A DNA stretch of 64,000 bases from Scenedesmus sp. ARA3 (lineage: Eukaryota; Chlorophyta; Chlorophyceae; Sphaeropleales; Scenedesmaceae). This document shows positions 16,320 through 29,587 of this stretch, piece after piece (positions within the stretch are counted from its first letter, which is position 1; each line of letters begins with the position of its first letter). Below the pieces are notes generated by a model, which made no database searches, was not told the DNA's origin, and was given only the letters and a program-made list of their open reading frames with translations. The DNA lies in contig RWJK01001821.1 of NCBI GenBank assembly GCA_004335835.1, positions 298,387-362,386 on the forward strand. The letters are read 5' to 3'. Made by a program: the position numbers and the translations under genes.

Positions 16320-19300
16320 ATGGCAGAGGACTTGGATGCTGATGTGGAAGCATCACTGCAGCAGTACCGCTTGTTGTCTGAGGTAACAGCTGAGTGCAGG
16401 TTGAAGTGCGCAACGGGTTGCACAAAGTCAAAGGCAGAGCGTTTAGCAAGCTCTGGAAGGCCATCAAACAATTTAACCCTCATGCTGCCCTTCACTGGCA
16501 ACATTGCAGGCACTTGAACAGCGGCTTCAGCAGCGCCTCCAGCTGCAGCAACTGCAGCAGCATGAGGCGGCGAATGCTACGCAGCACGAGCTGCTGACTG
16601 ACGATGACCTACAGCTGACAAACCAACTGCAGCAACAGCGACAGTCTGCCAGATGCAGCTGCCAAACTACTGGCACAGGTTCTTCCAGCTCTGACAACCA
16701 GGCAACTGGCAATCCTGCAGCAGAGGTTGATGCGCCTGTAGCAGATGGCTGTGGTGAATACACAGCAGCTGGACACTCCAGACTCAATGATGGACTCACT
16801 GGCACAGGCGGCAGCCAGAGCAGCTGGTCTTTGGAGAGCAGTAACACGGCACTGGGGTGGGACCCATCACTGTTGGCTCTTGCAGGAGAGCAGTCGTCTG
16901 CATACAGCGTCGACACGCAAAGCAGTCCTGCAAGTGCAGCGCTTGTTGCCGCCGCACCAGCAGCCAGCAGGAAAGCACCTGCTCCAGCGGCATGGAAGCA
17001 GCAGCTGCAGCTGGAGCGGCAGCAGGAGCAGCTGTTGCAGCAGCAGGCTTCTAGGGAGGCAGCAGCTGCAGCGCAGCAGCGGGCAGCGGCTGAAAAGGCA
17101 GAGGCATGGCGCACAGCACAGCAGCACTTACCATTCAAGGTGGCCCCCAGCAAGGTTGCAGGGACGCAGCACAGGCTGCACAAAACACTCAGCAGCATGA
17201 TCAGACATGCAGGGCCTGCTGCAGTGGAAGCTGCAGCTGCAGCCGTGGCCGCAGCCAAAGCAGCAGCAGACCCAGCAGCTGCCTCAGCTGCTGAAGCAAG
17301 TGCAAAAAAGGCGTCTGCCGAGGAGAGTTCAGCAGATGATTCGGCCGTGTCGCTCCCAGAGACAGCAGCAGCAGGGCATCCTGGTGTTGAAAGGAAGAAA
17401 GCAGTGACACTTTCATTGTTGGAGATGCATATGAGGCAGCAGCAGCAGCAGCAGCAGAAGCAGCAAACCAAAGCTGCAAAGCTTTCAGCTGGAGTTGATG
17501 ATGACAATGACAACAGCATCAGCAGCAGCTGCTGCAGCCCAGGCAGCACCACAGCAGGGCAATTGCCGCAGGATGGTGTTCGTTCAGCACACTCCCTAGG
17601 ACTACTGGTACCTGTTGCACCTGCTGTGCGATGTGCAAGCCCTGTTAGCCCTGTTACTGCCAGCCCCAGGTCAAGCAGCAGCTCATCTCGCCCCAGAGCT
17701 GCTGCAGCCTGTTCTGCATCACTGCGTGGCAGCAGCAGCCGCAGCCCCAGATCCACAGCCGCAGCTTGGGCAGCAGCAGACTCTGCAACTGATGCGGAGG
17801 TGGATGCCTTTTTGAGAGGCCACTGGCAGCAGCAGCACCTGCCGGTTGCTGCGCTGGTGCTCCAGTGTGCGTGGCGCAGCAGGGGCCCTAGGCTGGCGTT
17901 CAACAGGTGTGCAGCAGCGTCTTGAGCCACACACGTTTCTGACTATGCTAACCTAAGCATGCCAAGGTTGCAGCAGTATGACAGAAACATCTGCAGCAAC
18001 GTGTGGAATGGCGGTAGCATAGCACAACTTTGCCGACTTGCTGCTCCTGCAGGTACATCAGTGTGCGGCAGCGGCATGCAGCAGCCTCCTTGTGGCCTGC
18101 CTTCAGCAGCTGGTGGCATTGGACGCTAGCGAGACGTCATCACAAGCAAGCAGTGCAGCGGCAGGCCTTCCAGGCCTGGAGGGAGCTGGTACAGCTGCAG
18201 CTGGTGCTGTGCAGCAAAGTGAGGGGCCAGCTGGCTAGTGCTTGCTGTAGGTCAAGGTTGTGGGTCTGCAGGGCACCGTGTGTATTAATAGCTGGGGAGA
18301 TAAGCAAATTGCAACTGCACTTTTGTTGTTTGACCGACATGCAAGGCTTGCAGGCAGCATAACATATAAGCAGGCAAAAAACAACACTAACACTGCGTTG
18401 TTGCCTATCCCTGCTGCTGCCGCAGCTGGTGCGCGCTCTGCAGCGTGGCGTGCTGGCTGGAGACACAGCAGGGCTGCTCATGTGGCGGCTCTGCACGCCA
18501 GTCGACGAGCAGCACCGCACGGCTGTGCACCCCAGCATGGGTCGTCTGCTGGCAAGCATTCTGCAGCGCAAGGAGCCGCAGAGGCGGCTGCAGGTGAGCC
18601 TGCATGCCCTGCGTCCCTGATCTGTGTGTGTGCCCCCAGCACCTTTGTTCAATTCGACGTTGTCGTGCTGCCCCTTGCGGCTGCATCGTAAGCTCGCACT
18701 CAAGACTCGCCCACGACCCCACTGTCGCTGCTTGCCTACCACGCAGGGAGCGTTTTCAGCTTGGCTGGAACACTGCAGAGCATTGCAAGCTGTGCGCGCC
18801 AGGGTGCATGCGCGCCTGTCAGCAGCCTGTCTGCGCTGGCGCAAGGCGTCGTTGTTGGAGTGCCTGCGCTTCTGGCGCATGCACGCTGTGGCCCGCTGCT
18901 GCGAGCGGCTCAGCATTGCGCTGCCAATGTTTCAGCCGCGCAGCTTGCAGTTTGAGACGTGGCTGTGGCAGCACGAGCGCCGGCGGCAGCTCAAGCAGCA
19001 GGCGGCAGCGCTGTTCCAGCGCATGTGCCTGCAGCGCTGCTTTGGTGAGCGACACACTACAGCTTGCCCGCATGAAACCTGTATGTGCAACTGTCAGTGC
19101 GGAACTGATGCAACGGGGTGTTTTGCATGTTTGCAGCGCTCGTTTCGAGTGTTTCAAAACTGTCTGCCTTGGTTAAGCTCTTGACTGGAGGGGGTTGTGC
19201 TGAAGTGACTGACATGCTGTGATGTTACGCCTGCCTGCTGCCGCTGCTGCACGTTGCGATGATGCTTCCACACTGCCAGTTGGCTGGCAAGCGCATGGCT

Positions 19301-22300
19301 TTAAAGTGCGTGCAATGAAAGCTGCCTGGTCGGGCCTAGTACTGCACAGCAGCGCAGAGCTGCTGCGAGGCGGCATGAGTGCATTCAAGGCCAACTGGCG
19401 GGAGCAGCAGCTGCAGCGCGCACTGCTAGCTGGCTGCGTTGGCTGCTGGCAGGCGCTTGCACGGAAGTACAGGGCAGCAGCTGTCATGCGGCAGCGAATT
19501 GAAGAGGTACGTGGTATCATAGTGGATCGTGTAGGTCCCGCGGCCATGCCGATGGTAGCTCATATGGTGTAGTTGCTGGAGTGACTGCGCGCTGCAGTGT
19601 ATCAGATGATACGCTTGACGAACGCATCAGCAGCTATGTCTGATCAGACAGTCGGTCATGACTGAACTGTTTGCCCAGTATCAACACAATGTGGTCCAGT
19701 GTCACTCTCCTCTTCGCACACTCTGATCAGGCATGCCTCTGTGCTCTGCTGTAATGATCGCAGGCTGCCGACCGCCGCTCCAAGGCCAGCGCACTGCTTG
19801 CTTTCCAGCGGTGCTGCCGCATGTCGCAGCTGCTGTCAGCAGCAGGCACGCTGAAGCTCTGGCAGTCGCGGCCTCTGGCGCTGGCGCACGTGCATGCGTG
19901 GATCGGAGACCTCACACATATGACAGTGTACTTGTGCTGGTGGAGGTGGCGGCGGAGGGCTGTCGCTCGGCTTAGGATGCGAGCAGCACTTGGGCTGCAC
20001 ATGTACAGGTGCGGCTACATGCATGTGCGCAGGAAGGGCCTGCAGGCTATGTGTTGGTGAACTGATGTTGGGGTGGCAGCTTGCAGCAAGTGCAGCTGCA
20101 GGCGAGGATAGTGCATACGGCTTGAGGGTAGAGTGCAATGATGTGGCTTCATAGAGTCCTACGAGGTAGCTGCAAGCTGGAGGCTGTAGAGTATAGGCCT
20201 CTGGAGCATGGCCACAACGTTGTGGTGCTGCAGCTACTTGACGAAAGGCACGCCAGCAGCACTCTTCTGTCAATCGCAGCACATCAGTGCCTGGAACGGG
20301 CGTGTATAGGTATGCTGCTGACGCATGCTGCTTTAAACTGCTGGGCCACGTTTGCACTTGCAGGGCGCACTGGCTAGACCTGGAGCTGGCCTTCAATGGC
20401 TGGAGGAAAGTGGCCGCTGTCACCAGGCCTGGCAGGCAGGCACAGCAGCAGGAGGCAGCGCTTCTGCAGCGGCGCAACACAGGCGCTGCTGCATGCGTGG
20501 TTGTGTGTGAGGATGATGTCGATGATGATGCTGTGTCAACAGGCGTAAGCACTGTCCCACATGTTCAGCCTGTAGCAGCCAGCATTGGGGCATCAGGCAA
20601 AGGCCAAGCTCATGATCAGGCGGCACGGGATGCTGAGCCAGCTGCCACTGCCAACGCCACTAGCAGCCAGCAGCTCGACCAGACACAGCAACAGCTACAG
20701 CTGGACCTTGGCCAGCACAACCTGCAGCAAGACTCTCAGCAAGACCCTCAGCTGCAGCAGCAGCATGCAGGTGATGCAGAGGTTCAGCAGCAGCAGCAGC
20801 CGCTGGTGCATGTGAGTCTTGCAGACTACCCAGTGGGTATGCCGTGGAGGCCGCTGGAGGCGCGGGCTGGTGCAATGGCGGTGCGCGGCCTGCAGCGGCT
20901 GTCAGGGGCGCGGCTGGCCAAGGCAGTGAGGGACCTGCGGGAACTGGAGGGGCCCTACATTGCAAAGGACCAGCAGAGGTGGGTTTGTGGTGCTGTAGCT
21001 TTGTTTGCCGCACGGCATTTTGCCGTTGTTGTGAGGTGGGTTTTGGTGGCAGGATGATGATTGCATGAGTGCTTGCTGGCATGATGTGTGCAGAGTGCCG
21101 GTGGCTGTCAAGCATGCTTCTTCGGCTACTGCTGTTATCTAGCTGCTGGACCCAAGTTCACAACTCGTGACTGTGGCTGCAAGATTTTGTGCTGGTGTTG
21201 CTGCTGTAGTGGTGCTGAGGGCCTGCTCGGCAGTCTAGTCTTCAGGAGGCGTCAAGTCTCGCCTGGGCTCAAGGCAATGGTGACAGCGCAGCTGCCGATG
21301 AATGTGGTGAGTTGCGGCTGCCTTGCGCTGTTGACAGCGATCACTTGCTGCGCATGTGCTTGCAGCATGCACAACCATATGGCTGTCAAAGCAAACAGCA
21401 TGTACACACTGCAGCAGCTGCAACAAATACACATGCTGCGGATGCCTTGATAGCTTACAGCAAACACTGTGCTTTTGCCACTAATCCCCCTGGTTTCTGC
21501 TTCGTGCTGCTCTTCCGCTTGCATCAGCTGTGGCGCTTCACTTGCCCTGAAGACAGCACCTGGTGGCAGCGCGTCGTGGGATTGTTGCAGCAGCAGGTGC
21601 CACACCCTGACAGCTGGCGCAGCTTGATCAGCAGCTTCCGCAGCACCTGCAGCAGCAGCAGCAGCAGCGGCACATGCGGCAGCGGCAGTGCTGTGGACAG
21701 GCAGGAGGTTGATCTGCTGCATGCCTTCCTGCATGGCAGCACCTCAAGAGTCATGAGCTCACCCAGCGCAGCAGCAAAGCAGGTGCAGAGCTGCAGCACA
21801 TCTGCTGCTGGCCAGCGCGCATACAGGGCTGCAGCTGCCCGGCTGTCAGGGTTCATTGTGAAGCCGCTTCAGCTGGATGATGATGCAGCTGCTGGCAGCT
21901 GCGCTGCGGCTGCTGCGTGGCAGTTTTGCTCCTCGCCAGCTGGCCATGTTGTGCAGCCAGGGTGCTCAGCCTTTGCTGCAGCATCCTCAGCAGCAGCTGC
22001 AGCCATGGGCTGTGTAGGTGACACTGGCACGGGCGGTGAGGTGGCAGACGGTCTCAGCACTGCTGCTGCTGCTGCCAGCTGGCCGCCGCAGTGGTGTGCT
22101 GAGGATGTTGCGTGGCTGAGTCAGCTGGTGCAGGCTGAGGAGCTGCTGGAGACTGCTGCGCACATGCTGCTGGGTGTTGGCGCTGACAGCAGCAGGGAGC
22201 TGTATGATAAGCTGCGGGATATGACGCGTGCTCAGGGACTGGTGTTGGAGGTGGGCGGGATGATTCCAACAGCCTTTTGTTGAAGAGGATGTGTTGAGGG

Positions 22301-23188
22301 GATAGCTTTGATTTACGCTACTACAAGCTTGTGTGGTACGGCTGCGGTATGCTCATGGCTGTGGCCATGGCCACAGCATGGAAGGCTTGCATTGTTTACT
22401 GCTGCAGCTGCTAGCCACGTTGGAAGTCAGCCCCTGTCACAGTACAGTATCACTTGCTTGCGCGCCCCGTGCTGCTGCTGCTGCTGCTGCTGCAGGGTGA
22501 CCTGCTGGCCTGGCTGCTGTCCTCAGCCATTACACATGATGCAGATCAGGCCAAGGCCGTGCTGCTGCGGGCTCGTGCGCGCGATGACATGCTGCAAGCC
22601 ACAATGCAGATGCGTGAGCGCGCTATGGCGCTGCACCTGCACTTCCCCTGGAAATTCACGCTCAGCCGAGGCACCGGCCCTGCTGTGGATGCGCGAGCAG
22701 CGTGGGCAGCCATCATCAAGGCGGTTGAGGCGGTGAGGCAGTGCGACAGCTGCTGGTGTGGCTGCATGCATGCCCTGCCTGGTGTAGTACTTGATGTTGA
22801 GGCTAGTTTGCATCGTTGCAAGCTGCTGGAGGCTCACATGCCGTGTCAGTGATCAATGATTGTGCATGGAAGCTACACAATCCGTTGCCTGGCAGGACCA
22901 GCCGCTCGCACCAGCTTGACGTTGTGCTCGCTGCAGGTGAGCTGCGCCCTGTTTTTGAGACTACACTCCAATGGCCTCTGACCTCTGTGCGCTGTTCACC
23001 TGCTTCATTTGCTGCGGCTGCCGCATCTGCTGCACTCGCTGTAGGAGCGCGATTGGGATGCCAGCTCAGCTGATGAGGATGAGGATGACCCCCGCAGCAG
23101 CGCATGGGCGAGCCTCTTGCAGCAGAGCAGTGCAAGTCAGGCAGGCGCAGAAGTGCAGGACTGGGCCAGCGGCCAGCAGCAGGACGAT

Positions 23189-23232
<44 letters not shown>

Positions 23233-25705
23233 CAGCACGCAGTGGCAACTTGAGGGCAGCGCCTCTGGGCAGTTGACAAGTTTGCGGCGGCTGTGTACGG
23301 AGGTGCAGCTGCCAGCAGTTGCTGCTGACGAAGCACCTGCAACGGCAGTTGTGTCAGGCTTTGCTGCAGTTGCTGGGGCTGAGCCGTCGTCGCTGTCAAT
23401 GGTGTCTGCTATGTCAGCCAGCACCGCAGCAGCTGTGGCAATCACAGCTGCTGCAGCTGCAGCTGGCCCAGAGTTTGGGTCACCGGAACTGAGCCCTGGC
23501 GGCATGCTGTCGCAGAGATTAGGTGAGTGTTTTCCTCTCTGTTTTAATGTATGACTAGCATCGGCAGCGCTGCTATTTAAGGTGTGTATGCATGTGTAGC
23601 AGAGTTCCACGACTTGGGTCAACACATTTTGGCGCAAGTTAATTGACCACCCGCTGTGGAATCTGTGGACTGGCATTGCCGCGGCAACGATGCATCACTG
23701 ATGGCAGGCACACACTGCAGCAGTAGTGAACTTCAGCATGCAGCGTTATGACCCTGTTCACCACACGCCGCACAGCGCATGAATCAGACACTGACAGCAC
23801 TCTTTGCTGCTCTCCCCTCTTGCACCCCACACAACGTGCCGATGCAGCGTCGGGCGATCTGCAGCTGTATAATGCCAGCCGTGCCAGCACACCAGCAGGT
23901 GATATACAGCAGCAGCAGGAATTGCTGCAGCAGGTTGACAGGGAAGCAGAGGAGAAGCGAGCCAGGCGCCAGCAGCGCGCTGAGAAGAAACAGCAAGCCG
24001 CCATGGCAGCTGCTGCAGGCCTCTTTGGCCCAGCAGCTGCTGCCGGCCTTGACACAACAGCCGGTTATGGCGCAGAGGACATTGCTGCTGCAAGGGAGCT
24101 GTTTGCAGCAGAAGAGGTGTTTGGTGGGCCTCCGGCCTTCAGTCCTGGCGCTGTGCTGTGCAGTGCGCGCAGCACACAGGCAACACCTAGGATGTCTGTT
24201 GCTAGCACAGGCACGACTGCTGCCCTGGCAGCAGCCAGTGAGGCTGGCAGTGCAGCAGGCAGAGCAGCATGCGCTCCAGGGTTATCAGACTCGACCGCAG
24301 CAGTTGCCTTGGCTGGGTTGGGCTCCACAACTCAGCAGCAGCAGCAGCAGCAGCCAGCTGCACAAGGTGGTTGGAGGGCATTCCAGTTCAATGCAAGCTT
24401 GCCAGGTGCCCTGAGGAGCAGCAGCAGCAGCAAGGCAGCCGTTGGTAGCAGCGGCAGTGCAGGACCAGGCCCTGTGACTGCAGCAACTGGCATGACACGC
24501 CATGGCAGCAGCAGCAGCAGACCTCCCAGCACCAACAGTGCAGGCAGTGGTTCGGGCAGCAGCACGCTCGCTAGCTGCACCAGCAGCCGCGCTGCAAGCG
24601 CTCATCGGTCAGGAAACCAAGCAGCTGCCATTCAGCAGGGAAATAGTCATGCCCTGATTGCTGCTGCTGCAGCCGCTGATGTGGCGGGTGCCTGTGCTGG
24701 CGCTGACAGCAGCAGCAGCCAGCAGCAGGGTCTGCTTGAGGAGCTGAGGGGTATCCTGGTAGGTGTACTGGCTCCTGGGGAGGCTGACTCAGCAGTGGCT
24801 CAGCAGGCACTGGAGGCAGCTGCTGGGCTGGCTGATGCATGTGCAGGCTGGGTGCAGCAGCAGAGCCAGCAGCAGCAGGAAGAGGAAGCAGCTGCTCAGG
24901 CAGAAGAAGGTGACCAGCAAGCACAGTGGCAGCTCGACCGTGAGGTGCACGCCAGAAGCATGGCTGCTACCACATCCTCTGTGTCTTCGAGGAGTGCAAG
25001 CATGGCTCTGCTGGGCACTTGCAAGCCGGAGGTAGCAATGATGGCTGCTGCTGGTTCTTGTTCTATTGCAACAGCCGCAGCTGATGCCGACGATGCTGGC
25101 AGCAGCCAGCGTAGCAGCAGCAGCAGCCGCCCAGCCAGTGAGGCTGCAGCCGGGCGGCTATCTGCCATGTCAGGCAGTAGCCGCGGCAGCAGTGCAGCAG
25201 ACAGGCACAGCAGCAGCGGCAGCAGCTACAGCAGAGTGACAGGGCCACCGGGACTTGTCAGAGCCGTAGCTGTGCCAGCCCTGGCGCTTGGGGAGAGGTC
25301 TCGTGTGGACAGCAATGGAGTGCTAGAGGCCGGCAGTGGCTTCTCACCTGCTGCAGGGGCTGCTGCAAGTGGCGGCAGCTCTGCCCGGCCTTCTGTTGGT
25401 GTGGCTGCACAGCAAGCAGCCGCTGCCAGTTGCAGCTCGCCGAGTTCTGCACACAGGGCAGCATGCAATGCAAAGGCAGGCAGTGCCAGGCCAGGCAGTG
25501 CAGGAGCCAGTAGGGCCAGTGGCAGGGCACCTGCTCCTGTGCAGCCTGAGCAAGCAGCAGCAGCAGCAGCAGGTGCTGGACTGACAGTTTGGAGTCTGGC
25601 TAGCAGCAGCAGAGGGGGTGGGGATGCTGGCGCAGATGATGACGCTGGGGTGTGGAGGCATGATGGGCTGGACAATGAGGTGACCTGTATGCGTGAGGAC
25701 AGCTT

Positions 25706-25740
<35 letters not shown>

Positions 25741-25849
25741 GGCTGCAGCTGGGTGGTGTCAGTGCTGCTAGCATGCACCTGCATAAGGTTCCAAGCAGCA
25801 GGCAGCGGGCAGGCCAGTGCATTGGGGCCGATGATGACTGGCTAGATCT

Positions 25850-25881
<32 letters not shown>

Positions 25882-28379
25882 TCAGCGCGTGCTCCAGTTC
25901 ATCCTCCCTGCCAAGCATACCCAGCTGTGCAGAGGTGTTGCAAGCCATGCAGCAAAGCCAGAGGCGGCAGCAGCAGCACAGCTGCCGGCTGCCTGCGATA
26001 GCCAAAGCAGGCACAGGTAGCATCAACACCTCAGAGCAGCAGCAGCAGCAGCAGCAGCGGGATGCAGCTGCAACCCAAGCGCTGCATAAGCAGGCAGCAG
26101 GAGCAGCAGTAGACGCTGCGGGCAGTGCTGAAGCAACTGCACTGGAGGCAGTGTGGAGGGCAGGGCCTGCAGGTGCTGGGCCTGCTGCTGCTGCTGCTGA
26201 TGATGTAGGTGCAGCAGGGCTGGATGCACCCTCGTTGCACAGCCTGGTGCAACAAGCTGCCAAGGTGAGTAAGAACACGTTGCCGGTTCGTTATGACATG
26301 AACGCAGCAACGAGACACATGCTGTGGGGCTGGCGTTTGGAGTGCATGCTGAAAGCCTCTCAGCAAGATTTTCAAGGTGGTACAGGAGCAGACAATGGCT
26401 CCTCGCTGTGCAGCCACCTGCGCATGCACGAGGCGCTGCCTTCACAGAATATGTCTCATGGCAATACACTGGCTTGCTAGTCACTCCAAAAACAGTTGCC
26501 ATGGCACCTGCTGAAGCCCGCTTTGTGATGCTTTGCTGTGCGTGCTGTGCAGCCTGACTGGGAGCAGTTTGAGCTGCTGGCAGGCGAGCTGGCTGCTCAG
26601 CTAGCTGCAGCGCTGCAGGCTCCGCGCGCAAACGCACCAGCAGCTGGCAGGGCGGCTGCCCCAGCTGGAGACATGCTTGCGCAGGATGCTGCAACAGCAG
26701 CATCAGAATTGCAGCAGCACGCAGCTGAGGCAGAACCACACCTGCTTGAGCAGCAGCAGCAGCAACAGCAGCAGGAGCTGTGGCAGGGCAGCGCTGCTGC
26801 TGTGCTGGGTGGCCAGGGCAGAGGTGGAGATGGGGCAGTGGGACGCAGCAGTGCTGAGCTGGCTGGTGTGCTGTCACGGCTGATGGGTGCACCGCTGGTG
26901 ACCAGGTGAGAGAAGGTGCCAGTACAAGTGGCTGCATGCAGACGGTTAGGATGAGCTTGGCGACGCCAGCAAACTGACTGATGCATTATCATCATTCACA
27001 GAGAAGTAACATCGCGGTTGGTGCTACCTGTGGCATGGCAATGCTGCAGTGCGTCTCTGGTTCGTGTACTGTTTGTTGTCTGATGGCTCATGGTGTCATG
27101 CGTGTGGCGTGCAGGTTTGTGTTCTGGCGCCAGATGGTCGGCCGGCAGCAGCAGCAATCACTGCGGCATGGCTGCACGGACGACAGCAGCAGCAGCAACA
27201 AGGTTGCGGCACAGCTGCATGAGCTAGCGTGGAGCAGCTTGCTGCAGCAGCAGCCCAAACTGCAGCGCCATGCAGCGGGCGATACCAAAACAGCAAGCAA
27301 GCTTCCTGTGCCTGCGGGCGCAGCGCTAGCAGCAGCGACAGGTTCCCCACACAGTGTGCGCTTGCAGGCCAAGCTGCAGCAGTACATGCAGGCACATGTG
27401 CAGTGGCGGCAGCAGCAGCTGTGCGCGGAGCCGCTGCTGCCAGCTGAGAAGTGGCCGACACTGGAACACGAGGAGCAGGTAGGCGCTGTTGTCTGGCTCT
27501 TTGGCAGCAGCACTGCGATCACGTGCACAAGCATGTGGGTCTCGATGTTCATCTCTGCGGCGAGGGCATGTACATCTGTCTGCGAGCGCTGATGCTTCTT
27601 GTTGCCAATGTAACATGTTGTGTGCTGTGGGGCTGCAGGTGTTGGACTTCATCACGAGCCTGACCATTTCAGTGTACCACAGCTTGCTGCGCAAGCACAG
27701 GGGGATGCCTGCTGCACCACCTGTGCAAGTGTCAGCGACAGCTGGCCTAGCCTCTGCACCTGCCGCGTCCAAGCGCGTGACAGCCTTTGGCAGCAGCAGC
27801 ACTCGCAGTACGGCTGCAGACTCTACAGCGGCAGGCGCAGCGCAGGGTGCAGCAAAGGCGGCAGCTGGAGCAGCTGTTGCGGGTGTGCGGGCGCAAGGCC
27901 AAGCGCTGCCAGCTGTGCCAAAGATCGCACGTACAGTACCGAGGGAGGCGAAGCGGCATGCTGCGCATGTCTTTGTCATTCCGAGTCCTCCACACGGTGA
28001 TGCAGCCACGAGCGCCACTGCAGCAATGCAAGGCTTACGGTGCTCCTGGCAGCAGCAGCGGCAGCAGCAGCAGCAGCAGGGCGTGGTGGAGGACAGCAAG
28101 CTGTTGTGTGGGCGGCAACGTAAAGCTGAGCTGGCAGCAGCAGATGCTGAGCGGTTGGAGGCATGGCAGGGGTGGCGCACAGCGACTGGCACGCCAGAGC
28201 ATGGCAGCACACGTGCTGCATCAGGCAGCAGTGCAGAGGGCTGCAGTGTTGCCAGCGCTGGGGGTTGTGCTGCTGGTTCTGCTGCAGCTGGTGCTGAAGT
28301 TGGTGCTGATGATGGCCTAGGCTCCAGCGGGACCAGTTGCTGCAGTAGTGCATCGTCTTGGCAGCTTCATACTACGTGA
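16320..28379 (+). CDS. SFI1-like W-repeat (probable centrin-binding) giant protein
   Basis: Sixteen exons keep phase from ATG 16320 to TGA 28379: 16320-16382, 16510-17906, 18053-18218, 18426-18593, 18747-19044, 19280-19506, 19764-20008, 20364-20978, 21210-21306, 21528-22250, 22496-22732, 23045-23522, 23848-26264, 26553-26905, 27115-27478, 27639-28379; 2,862 residues. Residues about 465-890 hold an IQ-like segment (VLQCAWRSRGPRLAFNR) and repeated helices with conserved Trp such as AFQAWRELV, AFSAWLEHCRAL, CLRFWRMHAVARC, GCWQALARKYRAAA and AFNGWRKVAAV, spaced as in SFI1 repeats that bind centrin at centrosomes and basal bodies. The rest is mostly Ala/Ser/Gln-rich with a charged coiled-coil-like stretch after 23900 (EEKRARRQQRAEKKQQ). 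It could be two genes, but no in-frame stop or promoter gap separates them. Centrin binding is inferred. Confidence 0.62.
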
Positions 28380-28445
28380 GGCCCCACCATCATATGCGAG
28401 GCTTTGTGCAAGATAATCTGAAGCAATCGTTATAATACGGCGCCG

Positions 28446-28450
28446 TGTAA
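28446..28450 (+). terminator. Candidate TGTAA polyadenylation motif of the SFI1-like gene
   Basis: TGTAA 67 bases after the stop at 28379; a short 3' UTR, unlike that of the next gene. Confidence 0.5.
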
Positions 28451-29587
28451 AGGCTGCAAGGGTTGCAGCAGGCTTTGGAAGCACTCGGTGGTTGAATACG
28501 GGAGGGTAGGGTTCGATCAAGGGAGGGCACACGTTCGTGCGTTCTGGTCAGCTTATAGGATGTATATTAGTTTTATGGGCAGTTGGTCTGGTGACTCCAA
28601 CGGAGGACGAGCAGGAAGTCATCCGGCCCGGTAGTACTGCTGCTTGGCTCTTGCACATGCCTGATGCAAACAAAGCGGCGTCAGCACAGAATACAATTTC
28701 CAAGCCAATGACGTGGATTTTCCTAGCTTGATCTTGCAAGTAGGGCCATGGAACTTTTGCGCTGATCACGGAGGATCCGCTGGTAGGCCATTCAGAATAT
28801 ATTTTGCAACTTGTTGTTCTTATTTAGATATTATTGAGTGTCTGTCACCGCCTAAGAATCTGTGCGAGCTTCCCTAACCCCAGTTGTTGTGTAACACACG
28901 CACCAGCACTTCACAGAATCTACCCAGCACACTCCCTGGCTGGACGACATGCGGTGACTCAGGACTGAAAGTTTTGTGTAATGAGAATGCAGTAGATCAC
29001 GGGGCCCATTCTCTTTCAATTGAGTTTGGTTGGTCCAGCAACCTTAGTGCGTGATTCTAGGCCGCTCATCAAGCGGCAAACACCTCTGTCGTAATGTCTA
29101 CTGCATATATGTACCCACAGACCGGCGCATTCTCCCAACCGCCTGCCAGTAAATGGGAGCAGGAGGCAGGGACGTGCCCTAGCAGCAGCAGCTGTGTGGC
29201 CTCCGAGGTAAGCCAAAGCACATAGTTCATAGGGTAGCTTAAAGCGCTGGGTTGCGGCCTCTGCAGCAGCTTCCATGGTGCGCTGATCACCCTTGTAGAG
29301 GTGACAGACTCTGAACGCCTGGGCGTTGCCAAGCGCTGTAAGGGGCCGATCACAGCTAAAGTCAAACTTATACAAAGATCAGCCGTTGCACAGCTCGTGC
29401 CTGCGAGCTAACCCCAATGTCCTGTCCCCGCTTGTGCACAGAGCTGCGTGTGCCTGCCGGGCAGCCAATGCTCCGAGGGGTGTCTACAGCAGCAAGATGC
29501 TGCTGGCATTTACAGCAATGAGGCATTTAGTCTCGAAGAGTCCAGCTGCGCTTATCAGGAGTGTGGCTCGACTAGCGGCCAGACACA
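28451..29587. other. Intergenic region before the cyclin gene
   Basis: About 1.1 kb, less repetitive and more A/T-rich around 28780-28850 than its surroundings. Short open frames exist on both strands (for example 29016-29375 minus), but none resembles a known protein. It should hold the cyclin promoter and 5' UTR. Confidence 0.5.

Noticed and set aside
16527..17930. 467-codon open frame on the minus strand
   Set aside because: It mirrors the + strand SFI1-like exon 16510-17906; Cys/Ser/Ala composition is typical of a shadow of CAG repeats, and the + strand exon keeps phase with 15 others.
19138..19230. Alternative exon after the acceptor at 19137 in the SFI1-like gene
   Set aside because: It opens a short frame (ALVSSVSKLSALVK) that ends in a stop and has no W-repeat; skipping to 19280 restores both phase and repeat pattern.
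25226..26278. 350-codon minus-strand frame full of Cys
   Set aside because: Shadow of the poly-Gln/Ala exon 23848-26264; long Cys runs come from GCTGCTGCT-type codons read in reverse.
29016..29375. 119-codon minus-strand frame upstream of the cyclin
   Set aside because: No recognisable motif, no splice or poly(A) context that I can support; kept only as part of the intergenic note.
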